A DNA stretch of 14,313 bases from an uncultured Oscillibacter sp. (GCA_951800675.1 CATOKC010000088.1:1-14313); one strand, 5' to 3'. Counted from the stretch's first letter, positions 6,481-13,878 are shown. Notes: generated from the sequence alone by a model not told the origin. Numbers and translations are program-made.

Positions 6481-7020
6481 ATGGTATATACGTCACATTA
6501 TGATTCCCCCATCGGCACTCTGCTGCTGGCCGAGCGGGATGAGAAGCTGGTGGGCCTGTGGATGGAAGGGCAGAAGTATTTCCTTGGCTCTCTGCGGGAG
6601 GAAACCCAGGACCGGGAGAGTTCCCCTGTCCTCCGGCAGGCCGGCTTGTGGCTGGACCGCTATTTTGCGGGGGAGCGGCCCGCCATCAGCGAATTGCCCC
6701 TCGCGCCCATAGGGAGCGAGTTTCGCAAGGAGGTCTGGCAGGTCTTGTGTGAAATCCCTTATGGCGAAACCACCACCTATGGGGAAATTTCTCAAAAACT
6801 CGCCGTCCGCCGGGGGCTTGATCGGATGTCGGCCCAGGCGGTGGGCGGGGCCGTGGGGCATAATCCAATTTCGATCATTGTCCCCTGCCACCGGGTTGTC
6901 GGTTCCAACGGGAGCTTGACCGGCTACGCGGGCGGTCTGGAGAAAAAGATCAAGCTGCTCACCCATGAGGGTGTGGATATGGGAGGGTTATTCATCCCCA
7001 GGAAAGGAACGGCGTTGTAA
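6481..7020 (+). CDS. ogt: Methylated-DNA--protein-cysteine methyltransferase (second Ogt-type copy)
   Basis: A 179-residue paralogue of the gene at 5625-6158. The active-site PCHRVVG (C136), PYGETTTYGEIS, MSAQAVGGAVGHN and NGSLTGYAGG are all intact. Identity to the first copy is very high in the C-terminal half and low in the middle of the N-terminal domain (about residues 30-80). This suggests an old duplication, with different substrate or DNA contacts possible. It is separated from the small MGMT gene by nine bases, and its TAA overlaps the next ATG (TAATG). Having two full copies of a single-use repair protein raises capacity, or they may specialise; the sequence cannot tell which. Confidence 0.95.
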   Translation: MVYTSHYDSPIGTLLLAERDEKLVGLWMEGQKYFLGSLREETQDRESSPVLRQAGLWLDRYFAGERPAISELPLAPIGSEFRKEVWQVLCEIPYGETTTYGEISQKLAVRRGLDRMSAQAVGGAVGHNPISIIVPCHRVVGSNGSLTGYAGGLEKKIKLLTHEGVDMGGLFIPRKGTAL

Positions 7021-7940
7021 TGCTCATCAACATCAGTGGCTGGACGGACATTATCAACTATTACTCCGAGTGGATGTTCAAACGGTTTGAGGAGGGGTGG
7101 GTCCTCTCACGAAACTCCCTGTTCCCCAATTCGGTGCGCCGGTACGAGCTGACGCCGGATAAGGTGGATTGTCTCCTGTTCGGCTCAAAAAATTATGCCC
7201 CGGTGCTGGGCCGCATCCATGAGATCACAGAGCGGTTCGCCACCTATTTTGACTACACCATCACTGCCTACGGCAAGGACATTGAGCCGGGGGTCCCGGA
7301 CATTGACACCAGCATTGACACGTTCCTCTCCCTTGCCAAAATTGTTGGTCCACAGCGGATGGCATGGCGGTATGACCCTATCCTGCTGACAGAGAATTAT
7401 ACCGTCCAGCGCCATTTGGAGACATTCGACTACATAGCCGGGAAGCTGTCCGGGCAGTTTGACCGCTGCATCTTCAGCTTTGTGGAGATGTACTCCAAGC
7501 ACAAGACAAACCTGCCGGAGCTGATCCCCATTACCAAGGCCGAGATGGACCAGATCGCCGCCGGGATCGGAGCCATCGCCGCCAAGCGGGGCTTTCTATT
7601 GCAGACCTGCGGCCCGGAGGAGGATTATGCCCGGTACGGCATCCACACCTCCGGCTGCGTCACGCTGGAAATGCTGGGGCGGGCCAACGGTCTGACCTTC
7701 CGCAATTTGAAACACAAGGGCTTCCGCAAGGGTTGTCACTGTATGGAGAGCCGGGACATCGGGGCGCTCAATAGCTGTCTGAACGGCTGCAAATACTGTT
7801 ACGCCAACAAAAACGCCCAGCTTCCGAGAGAAAACTATGCCCTCCACGACCCAGATTCTCCATTACTGATTGGGCATTTGAAACCCACCGACCGGCTGGA
7901 GCAGGGTTCGCAGAAGTCCTTCCTGGCTAAACAGAAGTAG
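7020..7940 (+). CDS. DUF1848 family protein with C-terminal CX3CX2C motif
   Basis: This 306-residue protein is recognised as the uncharacterised DUF1848 family (start MLINISGWTDIINYYSEW, then PDKVDCLLFGSKN). Its C-terminal part is Cys-rich: C239 and C241 in KGCHCMES, and C253, C257 and C260 in NSCLNGCKYCYAN. The last three match the CX3CX2C spacing used by radical SAM enzymes to bind a 4Fe-4S cluster, but here the motif is near the C-terminus rather than the usual N-terminal part of a barrel. Additional cysteines occur in LQTCGPE and TSGCVTL. The gene overlaps the second ogt stop by one base and precedes the DUF5131 gene by nine bases, so all are probably co-expressed. Function is unknown; an iron-sulfur enzyme in DNA damage processing is inference from position and motif. 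Confidence 0.85.
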   Translation: MLINISGWTDIINYYSEWMFKRFEEGWVLSRNSLFPNSVRRYELTPDKVDCLLFGSKNYAPVLGRIHEITERFATYFDYTITAYGKDIEPGVPDIDTSIDTFLSLAKIVGPQRMAWRYDPILLTENYTVQRHLETFDYIAGKLSGQFDRCIFSFVEMYSKHKTNLPELIPITKAEMDQIAAGIGAIAAKRGFLLQTCGPEEDYARYGIHTSGCVTLEMLGRANGLTFRNLKHKGFRKGCHCMESRDIGALNSCLNGCKYCYANKNAQLPRENYALHDPDSPLLIGHLKPTDRLEQGSQKSFLAKQK

Positions 7941-7949
7941 GAGCGCGTC

Positions 7950-8834
7950 ATGCACGACATTTGGAACCCCTGGCATGGCTGCATCAAATGCAGCGAGGGC
8001 TGTGAGCATTGCTATATGTATTTCCTGGACCGTCTGCGGGACCATGACGGCAGGGAGATATACAAGACCAAGGGCGGCTTTGACAAGCCCCTCCAGAGAA
8101 ACCGGCAGGGCCAGTATAAGACCCGGAGCGGCGAGATGGTCCGTGTCTGCATGACCTCTGATTTCTTTCTGAAGGAAGCGGACCAATGGCGGGAGGATGC
8201 CTGGGACATCATGCGCCAGCGCCGGGACGTGGTGTTCTTTCTGCTGACTAAGCGGCCCCAGCGGGTGCGGGACTGTCTCCCGGACGATTGGGGGGACGGG
8301 TGGGAGAACGTCTTTTTCAATGTCACCTGTGAGAACCAGCGCCGGGCGGATGAGCGCGTCCCCCTCCTGCTGGAGCTGCCCTTTAAGCATAAGGGTATCA
8401 TGTGCACCCCCTTCATCGGCCCGGTGAGCCTCCGGCCCTGGCTGGCCTCCGGGCAGATCGAGCGGGTCAAGTGCGGCGGGGAGAACTATGACGGCTCCCG
8501 GCCCTGCGATTTTGCGTGGGTCAAGGCGCTCCGCCAGGAGTGCGTGGACTATAATGTGACCTTCTGCTTCATCGAAACCGGAACAAACTTCATCAAGGAC
8601 GGCAAACTCTACCGGATGCCGGACAATCGGGTGCAGAGCGAGATGGCCTATAAATCCGGCGTCAATTTCCAGGGGAAGCCCATGCGCTTTGACCTGCGGG
8701 ACACCTGGGGCCAGCCCATCCCGGAGGCGGAGCTGTACCGGCCCCACTTTCGCCAGATTTGCCAGACCTGCGGGAGCAAGCTGATTTGTAATGGATGCAG
8801 CGATTGTGGAAACTGCGAAAAAGATAGGAGGTAA
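7950..8834 (+). CDS. DUF5131 (phage Gp37/Gp68-like) family protein, radical-SAM-like Cys motif
   Basis: This 294-residue protein opens with IWNPWHGCIKCSEGCEHCYM, the signature of the DUF5131 family. C14, C18 and C21 form CX3CX2C at the N-terminus, as in radical SAM proteins, with C11 nearby. Later family-like blocks are MTSDFFL, FFLLTKRPQRV, NVFFNVTCENQ, MCTPFIGPV and VKCGGENYDG. The last 35 residues carry a second Cys cluster (ICQTCGSKLICNGC, then DCGNCEK) that may bind zinc or another iron-sulfur centre. A ribosome site AGGAG lies six bases before ATG. The family is found in phages and accessory DNA, often beside partner proteins, and its chemistry is not established to my knowledge. Here the partner is DUF1848, and the downstream gene is Tag, whose ATG lies just past this stop. 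Confidence 0.85.
   Translation: MHDIWNPWHGCIKCSEGCEHCYMYFLDRLRDHDGREIYKTKGGFDKPLQRNRQGQYKTRSGEMVRVCMTSDFFLKEADQWREDAWDIMRQRRDVVFFLLTKRPQRVRDCLPDDWGDGWENVFFNVTCENQRRADERVPLLLELPFKHKGIMCTPFIGPVSLRPWLASGQIERVKCGGENYDGSRPCDFAWVKALRQECVDYNVTFCFIETGTNFIKDGKLYRMPDNRVQSEMAYKSGVNFQGKPMRFDLRDTWGQPIPEAELYRPHFRQICQTCGSKLICNGCSDCGNCEKDRR
8826..8831 (+). promoter_or_regulatory. Ribosome binding site that decides the tag start
   Basis: AGGAGG sits inside the last codons of the DUF5131 gene, eight bases before ATG 8840 but only two before ATG 8834. The second ATG is therefore the better start, consistent with the E. coli Tag N-terminus, which begins only a few residues before the first zinc cysteine. Confidence 0.65.
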
Positions 8835-8839
8835 TGAAT

Positions 8840-9415
8840 ATGGAGTGGCATGATGGCAAGCCCCGCTGCCGCTGGGCAAATCCGAACAATCCCAGGTATC
8901 TCCATTATCACGATGAGGAGTGGGGCGTCCCTGTCTATGAGGACGCAAAGCTCTTTGAAATGCTGATCTTGGAAAACTTCCAGGCGGGTCTGTCCTGGGA
9001 GTGCGTTTTGAACAAATGGGAGGCGTTCCGGCGGGCCTTTGACGGGTTTGATTTGGAGAAAGTCTGCGCCTACGATGACACAAAGATCAACGTTTTGCAG
9101 AATGACCCAGGGATCATCCGCAACCGCCTGAAAATCCAGGCGGCGGTGAACAATGCCAGGGTCTTTCGGAGCATCCAGCAGGAGCGGGGGAGCTTTTCGG
9201 CCTACCTCTGGCGCTGGACGGACGGCAGGATCATCTATGAGAAGGGAGAAACCCGCTCGGCCCTCTCCGATGCCGTGTCGAAGGATTTGAAGAAGCGGGG
9301 CATGAAGTTTGTAGGGACCACCATCGTCTACGCCTACTTGCAGGCGGCGGGCGTGGTTTACTCCCACGATGAGGGGTGTTTCCTGGAGCATAAGGAGGAT
9401 ACGGAAAATGGTTGA
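8840..9415 (+). CDS. tag: DNA-3-methyladenine glycosylase I
   Basis: This 191-residue enzyme excises 3-methyladenine from alkylated DNA. It shows the complete Tag pattern: C10 followed by W and then YHDEEWGVP (H24), LFEMLILENFQAGLSWECVL with the catalytic-pocket glutamate, ILRNRLKI-type helix (GIIRNRLKIQA), SDAVSKDLKKRGMKFVGTTI, and the zinc ligands H176 and C180 in SHDEGC. The four zinc ligands match those of E. coli Tag. Length equals the family norm. Its stop overlaps the next gene's start by eight bases, so it is embedded in the operon. With the AlkA domain upstream, the operon carries two unrelated glycosylases with overlapping substrates. Confidence 0.95.
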   Translation: MEWHDGKPRCRWANPNNPRYLHYHDEEWGVPVYEDAKLFEMLILENFQAGLSWECVLNKWEAFRRAFDGFDLEKVCAYDDTKINVLQNDPGIIRNRLKIQAAVNNARVFRSIQQERGSFSAYLWRWTDGRIIYEKGETRSALSDAVSKDLKKRGMKFVGTTIVYAYLQAAGVVYSHDEGCFLEHKEDTENG

Positions 9416-10655
9416 GCTTATGGACGAGGCGCGGCTCCGGGCACTGGCGCAGCGGTATGGCAGCTTCTACTTATATGACGGAGAGGCAATCAACCAATAC
9501 ACCGCCCAGCTTGCCAATGATTTTGAGGGAGTACGGTTTTTGTATTCCATCAAGGCAAATCACAATCCCGATGTGGTCCGCTGTGTGTTTTCCAACGGCT
9601 TCGGGGCGGATGCCGCCAGCTTGGGCGAGGTGCAGACCGCATTGGCCCACGGGCTGGGCAGGGAGGACATTTACTACTCCGCACCCGGCAAGACTGATTG
9701 GGATATTCGGGAATCCATCCACAGCGCGACACTGATCGCGGATAGTCTTTCTGAGGTCGAGCTTATCAACAGCATTGCGGGGGAATTGGGGCTGACGGCC
9801 TCCATTGGGGTGCGGCTCAACCCGGATTTCTCCTTTGGAGGCGGTTCGGGTCAGCCCTCCAAGTTCGGCATCGACACAGAGCAGGCGATGGCCGCAATTC
9901 CCGCATGGCAGAGCTATCCGAATATCAACGTGGCGGGAATCCACGTCCACCTGCGGAGCCAGGAGCTGAACATGGACACGCTGGCGGAGTATTACCGGCA
10001 GATGTTCCATCTGGCCGGGACCTTCCAGGCCGCTCTTGGGCGAACGCTGGACTTTATCAATATGGGTTCCGGCATGGGGATTCCCTATTCCCGGTATGAC
10101 GAGCCGTTGGACACGGCCAGCCTGGGGCGGCAGGTCAAAAAAATGCACCGGGACTTTCAAGAAAAATTCCCGGATACGAAGATTTTGATTGAGGTTGGCA
10201 GGTATGCTGTGGGCAAGGCCGGATTCTATGTGACACAGGTGCTGGACAAGAAAACCTCATACGGCAAAACCTTTGTGATCCTGGCAAACACGCTGAACGG
10301 GTTTCTGCGTCCATCCCTGGCCCGTCTGGTGAACAAGTACGCCCAGGGGGAACCGGCAGGCAGCGAGCCGCTGTTCACGGGCGTTGACGCCTTTGACTTC
10401 CTGACCTTCCGCCCCGCCTGGGAGGGGATAGAGACGGTCACGCTGACAGGGAATCTCTGCACCGCCACGGACGTGATTGCGGAGGATGTGACCCTGCCGG
10501 TGCTGGAGCGGGGCGATCTGCTGTTGGTCACCAACGCCGGGAGCTACGGCGCGGTCCTCTCGCCTATGCAGTTTTCGTCCCAGCCACGGCCAGCGGAGTT
10601 GTTCCTGCATGAGGATGGCCGGGTCTATGAAGCTGGGACCCCGCTTGATATATAG
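9408..10655 (+). CDS. PLP-dependent decarboxylase, DAP/ornithine decarboxylase (fold type III) family
   Basis: This 415-residue alanine-racemase-fold enzyme belongs to the group that includes diaminopimelate decarboxylase and biosynthetic decarboxylases such as BtrK. Seen: the PLP lysine K49 in FLYSIKANHNP, FGADAASLGEV, the HVHLRSQ strand, FINMGSGMGIPY, EVGRYAVGKAGFY (equivalent of the phosphate-binding EPGR) and the active-site cysteine region GNLCTATDVI. The ATG at 9408 has AAGGAGG nine bases upstream; a longer frame from 9369 lacks a ribosome site and lies inside tag. The changed EPGR-like and second-subunit motifs argue against an ordinary lysine-pathway LysA. The substrate is unknown; a decarboxylase for an amino acid or carrier-bound amino acid is possible. 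Its coupling to tag by an eight-base overlap is unexpected for a housekeeping biosynthetic gene. Confidence 0.85.
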   Translation: MVELMDEARLRALAQRYGSFYLYDGEAINQYTAQLANDFEGVRFLYSIKANHNPDVVRCVFSNGFGADAASLGEVQTALAHGLGREDIYYSAPGKTDWDIRESIHSATLIADSLSEVELINSIAGELGLTASIGVRLNPDFSFGGGSGQPSKFGIDTEQAMAAIPAWQSYPNINVAGIHVHLRSQELNMDTLAEYYRQMFHLAGTFQAALGRTLDFINMGSGMGIPYSRYDEPLDTASLGRQVKKMHRDFQEKFPDTKILIEVGRYAVGKAGFYVTQVLDKKTSYGKTFVILANTLNGFLRPSLARLVNKYAQGEPAGSEPLFTGVDAFDFLTFRPAWEGIETVTLTGNLCTATDVIAEDVTLPVLERGDLLLVTNAGSYGAVLSPMQFSSQPRPAELFLHEDGRVYEAGTPLDI

Positions 10656-10673
10656 TTTTTTAAGGGGAATGCG

Positions 10674-11279
10674 ATGATGAAAAAGCAAAAAATTCTGCTG
10701 TTTCTTTTGGAGAAGTACGCCGATTGGGAAGCGGCCTATTTGTCAACCGCAGTTTACAGCATGAGCCGGGACAATTACGAGATTAAAACAGTGTCTTTAT
10801 CGAAAGAACCGTTTCATTCCGCTGGCGGGCTTTGTGTGGTTCCTGACTATGACCTGGAATCCATGCCGGGAAATTATGCCGCTCTGATCCTAGTCGGCGG
10901 CTATACTTGGCGGACCGAGGATGTTACGGCGCTGCGGCCTGTGATTGAGCGGTGCATTTCGCAAAACCGGCTCCTGGGGGCGATCTGCGATGCGACTGTC
11001 TACCTTGCTTCCATTGGAAAGCTAAACCATGTGGAACACACCAGCAATGACCTTGCCGGTTTAATGGACTATGCAGGAGAAGCATACTGCGGGTCCAGGA
11101 ATTACATTGTACGGAATGTCGTTGGCGATCAGAATATAATCACCGCAAACGGCGCGGCCCCGGTGGAGTTTGCGTGGGTAATCCTTCTTTGGCTACAAGC
11201 AGCTCCCCCGGAGAAGATTGGCCAATGGTTCCTCTTTCACCGTTTGGGCTATTATGCTGTGCCGGAAGCGCAGTATTGA
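10674..11279 (+). CDS. DJ-1/PfpI family (class I glutamine amidotransferase-like) protein
   Basis: This 201-residue protein has the DJ-1/PfpI alpha-beta fold. It begins with KILLFLLEKYADWEAAYL, has ALILVGGYTWR before the nucleophile elbow, and LLGAICDATVYLA with C105 as the probable nucleophile. Family members include proteases, chaperones, glyoxalase/deglycase-type proteins and many of unknown activity. The start is ATG 10674 (a second ATG follows directly), with AAGGGGAA upstream. It is 18 bp after the decarboxylase and clearly in the same transcript. Repair or removal of reactive carbonyl or electrophile damage would fit the operon but is inference. Confidence 0.85.
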   Translation: MMKKQKILLFLLEKYADWEAAYLSTAVYSMSRDNYEIKTVSLSKEPFHSAGGLCVVPDYDLESMPGNYAALILVGGYTWRTEDVTALRPVIERCISQNRLLGAICDATVYLASIGKLNHVEHTSNDLAGLMDYAGEAYCGSRNYIVRNVVGDQNIITANGAAPVEFAWVILLWLQAAPPEKIGQWFLFHRLGYYAVPEAQY

Positions 11280-11316
11280 TTGGCATACAACAAAATAAAA
11301 TTGGAGGCTGTTTGTA

Positions 11317-11670
11317 ATGGCGAATGTAGTAGTTTTATTTGAAGTGAAACCCACCAAGGAGGGGATGCAGAAGTACCTTGATCTGGCGGCAATGCTGAAA
11401 CCCATGCTGGACGGATTTGAGGGCTTCATCCGGGCGGAGCGGTTCTCCAGTCTGAACGAGGAAGGCAAGCTGCTGTCCATGAACATCTGGACGGACGAGG
11501 CGGCGGTGGAACGCTGGCGGAATGTGGTAGAACACCGCATGAGCCAGAAGGAGGGACGGGAGAAACTGTTTGAATCCTATAAGATCACAGTCTGCTCCGC
11601 CATCCGGGAATACTCGGACACAAACCGGGCCCAGGCCCCTGCGGATTCCAACAGCTATTTTGGAGGCTGA
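11317..11670 (+). CDS. Antibiotic biosynthesis monooxygenase (ABM) domain protein
   Basis: This 117-residue protein has a dimeric alpha-beta barrel (ABM) domain in residues 1-100: VVVLFEVKPTKEGMQKYLDLA, GFEGFIRAERFSS, LLSMNIWTDEAAVERWRN, then HRMSQKEGR and YKITVCSAI. Family members include cofactor-independent monooxygenases, heme-degrading enzymes and many small proteins of unknown role. GGAGG lies ten bases before the ATG. The last 15 or so residues look unstructured and run up to the next gene's ribosome site. It follows the DJ-1 gene by 37 bp. Substrate unknown. Confidence 0.82.
   Translation: MANVVVLFEVKPTKEGMQKYLDLAAMLKPMLDGFEGFIRAERFSSLNEEGKLLSMNIWTDEAAVERWRNVVEHRMSQKEGREKLFESYKITVCSAIREYSDTNRAQAPADSNSYFGG
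11662..11666 (+). promoter_or_regulatory. Ribosome site in front of the Ada-like gene, facing an AGG codon
   Basis: GGAGG overlaps the end of the ABM gene and lies five bases before AGG (11672-11674), which is in frame with the Ada-like protein at the position where related proteins appear to begin. A T-to-G change of an ancestral ATG would explain this. The next conventional start is ATG 11690. Confidence 0.4.
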
Positions 11671-11689
11671 CAGGAAACTTTACCGGCTG

Positions 11690-11932
11690 ATGGGTGGGGA
11701 TGGACGAATCTATCTCAGCCCTGAACCGGGGGCCTTGGGCGGTTATCGCAGAGGGAAGATGTACGGACGGCTGGACTGTAAAAGTGCGAACCGGGCCATT
11801 GCCAGGGGCGGCTATGTGAAGCATCGTGTAGTCTTTCAAGATGAGGAAACCGCTGTGAAGGCTGGCTACCGGCCCTGCACCGTATGTATGCCGGAAAAGT
11901 ACAGAGAGTGGAAGAAGCAGCAGGAAAGCTAA
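11690..11932 (+). CDS. Stand-alone Ada-like zinc-binding domain protein lacking the methyl-acceptor Cys
   Basis: This is a small protein, 80 residues from ATG 11690 or 90 from TTG 11660. It reads DGRIYLSPEPG, then KMYGRLDCKSA, KHRVVFQDEETAVKAGYRPCTVCMPEKY. It aligns with the Ada N-terminal zinc domain in this same operon, where Y-C-R-P-V-C becomes Y-G-R-L-D-C. The cysteine that accepts the methyl group is Gly (G26 from ATG 11690), while the other three ligands (C30, C63, C66) are kept, and H45 could replace the lost ligand. It should therefore not be a methylphosphotriester demethylator but may bind zinc and perhaps DNA. A longer frame from 11570 lies inside the ABM gene and is not supported. 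It is the last gene before the terminator. Confidence 0.72.
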   Translation: MGGDGRIYLSPEPGALGGYRRGKMYGRLDCKSANRAIARGGYVKHRVVFQDEETAVKAGYRPCTVCMPEKYREWKKQQES

Positions 11933-11941
11933 CGCCAAAAA

Positions 11942-11971
11942 CGTTCCGGGAGGCAGGTGTCCCCCGGAACG
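11942..11971 (+). terminator. Hairpin terminator ending the repair operon
   Basis: CGTTCCGGG (11942-11950) pairs perfectly with CCCGGAACG (11963-11971) around a 12-base loop, ten bases after the last stop codon. The following sequence (CTTCTGTATATGCC) is only weakly T-rich, so termination may be partial. Confidence 0.55.
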
Positions 11972-12015
11972 CTTCTGTATATGCCTTATATCCTTTTAGG
12001 TGAATTTATCCTTGA

Positions 12016-13623
12016 CAAATCGCTTCTCAAAAAATCATTTTACAATGGTACGCCGATGACCACCACTTTTTTAACACCCGCTTTTTTGTTGATGACGGAT
12101 TTTCCGGGGTGAGCTTTGAGAGGGAGGGACTCCAGGCTATGCTCCGGGAGGTAGAGGCCGGGAACGTGGCCACAGTCATCACGAAAGACCTTTCCCGGTT
12201 AGGCCGCAACTATCTCAAGACGGGCGAACTGATTGAGATTGTTTTTCCCGAAAATGATGTGCGGTATATCGCAATCAATGACGGCGTGGACACAGCGCGG
12301 GAGGACAACGAGTTTACACCCCTAAGAAATTGGTTCAACGAGTTTTACGACCGCGATACTTCCAAGAAAATCAAGGCTGTCAAACAGGCCAAGGCCCAGC
12401 GTGGAGAGCGCGTCAACGGCACTGTGCCCTATGGGTATGTCATTGACCCCAACGACAAGAATCACCTGCTGCCTGATCCTGAAACGGCAGACATCGTGAA
12501 GCAGATTTTTATGATGTATGTGCGCAGCGACCGTATCCGCGACATTCAGAATTGGCTGTTGGAAAACAAGGTTGTGACTGTTTCAGAACTCCAATACCGC
12601 CGCACAGGGAGCAGCCGCCACCCCCGCCCATACCCGGACTGCATTTACAACTGGCCGGAGAAAACGCTGTACGACATCTTCGCCCGCAAGGAGTATCTGG
12701 GCCATACCGTTACAGGGAAAAGCTATAAGGTGTCCTACAAGTCTAAAAAGACCCGTAAAAACCCGGAGGACAAGCAATACTTTTTCCCCAATACCCATGA
12801 GCCGCTGATTGATGAAGCGACCTTTGAACTGGCGCAGAAGCGCATCGCCACCCGGCACCGGCCTACCAAATGTGAGGAAATCGACATATTTTCGGGGCTG
12901 GTTTTTTGCGGTGACTGCGGACACAAGATGCATCTGCGGCAGGGGGCCGGAACGCCGGAGCGGAAGCACGCTTATATCTGTGGGGCATACCGCAACCGTA
13001 TTCGGACAGGCCCGGTCTGAACAACCCACTACATCCGCAAAACCGTATTGAAAGAACTTGTCCTGGGAGATATTCAACGTGTGATGGCCTTTGTCAATGA
13101 CCGGGAGCAGGAGTTTATTGCCACCGCCACCGAGTACGGCGGTCAGGCGGCGAAAAAGGCGGCGGCGCAGCAACGCAGGGAGTTGGACAAGGCCGAGGCC
13201 GAGGCCCGCATGGGTGAACTTGACGTGTTGTTCCGTAAACTTTATGAGGACAACGCCCTGGGCCGGCTTTCTGATGAGCGGTTTATATTCCTGACCTCTG
13301 GCAATGAGGAAGAACGGAAATCCCCCTCGGCGCGGATCGTGGAGTTGAAAAAGGAAATCAACACCGTTGTGGAGCGCAACGCGGATGTGAAGCGGTTCCT
13401 GGATATCGTACACAGATACACGGAGATTAACGAGCTTACTTATGAGAATGTCCACGAACTGATTGACCGCATCCTGATCCATGAACTGGACAAGGAGAAC
13501 AACACCCGCACGATTGAGATTTTTTACAGCTTTGTGGACAAGGTGGACAGCGGAGAGAAGCCCGTGGAAAGTGTGTCGTACTTTAGGCAGATCGGCGCGG
13601 ACGTGACGAGCATCGCCGTATAA
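12016..13623 (+). pseudogene. TnpX-like large serine recombinase, N-terminus missing and internal TGA
   Basis: One continuous reading frame with a single in-frame TGA at 13018-13020 (open parts 12109-13020 and 13048-13623 when starts are required). Similarity is readable from about 12028 (ILQWYADDHHFFNTRFFVDDGFSG) through the resolvase domain (VITKDLSRLGRNYLKTGELIE), the recombinase domain (GTVPYGYVIDP, TLYDIFARKEYLGHTV), the zinc ribbon (VFCGDCGHKM, then YICGAYR) and a coiled-coil tail. The first 20-30 residues, including the catalytic serine motif YxRxS, are absent; an upstream TGA at 12013 closes the frame. The TGA at 13018 replaces what should be the last zinc-ribbon cysteine (G-P-V-stop-T-T-H-Y), one base from a Cys codon. 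It should be inactive. In TnpX-like elements this gene lies at the element end. Confidence 0.88.
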
Positions 13624-13659
13624 AAAGAAGCAAGACAACAGACCATCAGAATGGTTATG

Positions 13660-13878
13660 TTATCTTACTTCAGCAAAGCGTTTGCCGCTAAAACCGTTGT
13701 CGATGGAATAACGCATAATAGGGATTTGGTGTTGGAGTCCCCATTCTTCGATCATGAGCTTCTGATTTTCAGCAGACTCGTGGGGATCTCTGTTAAGAAC
13801 AGATACTCGGATGTAGCCTACGGTATCTTTACTGACCGGGACAGCAAATTCAGGATGCTTTCTGCTTTTTCGCGCCAT
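13660..13878 (-). pseudogene. Serine recombinase, N-terminal fragment
   Basis: This 72-residue frame carries the start of a resolvase-type catalytic domain: DTVGYIRVSVLNRD with the catalytic serine in YIRVS, ESAENQKLMIEEW, and YSIDNGFSGKRF. It then stops after AEVR, where members of the family would continue for hundreds of residues. GGGAGA lies about seven bases before the ATG and an extended -10 promoter is present upstream, so the 5' end looks genuine and the 3' part has been lost. It reads on the opposite strand to the recombinase remnant at 12016-13623 and is clearly different from its missing N-terminus. The break near 13660 is a probable junction of two elements. Confidence 0.75.

Noticed and set aside
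7863..9083. Long open frame of 406 codons on the minus strand
   Set aside because: It lies opposite the DUF5131 and tag genes, its translation is low-complexity (Pro/Leu/His/Arg rich) with no family motifs, and the + strand genes are clearly real.
11570..11689. Long N-terminal extension of the Ada-like protein
   Set aside because: The extension lies in another frame of the ABM gene, is Pro/Thr/Ser rich, and has no family similarity.
13018..13020. TGA at a conserved Cys considered as selenocysteine
   Set aside because: The protein is a recombinase with its catalytic N-terminus missing, the position is structural rather than redox, and no selenocysteine element was recognised after it. A nonsense change is simpler.
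12583..13638. Minus-strand open frame of 351 codons
   Set aside because: It is the shadow of the + strand recombinase remnant, which has unmistakable domain motifs; the antisense product shows none.
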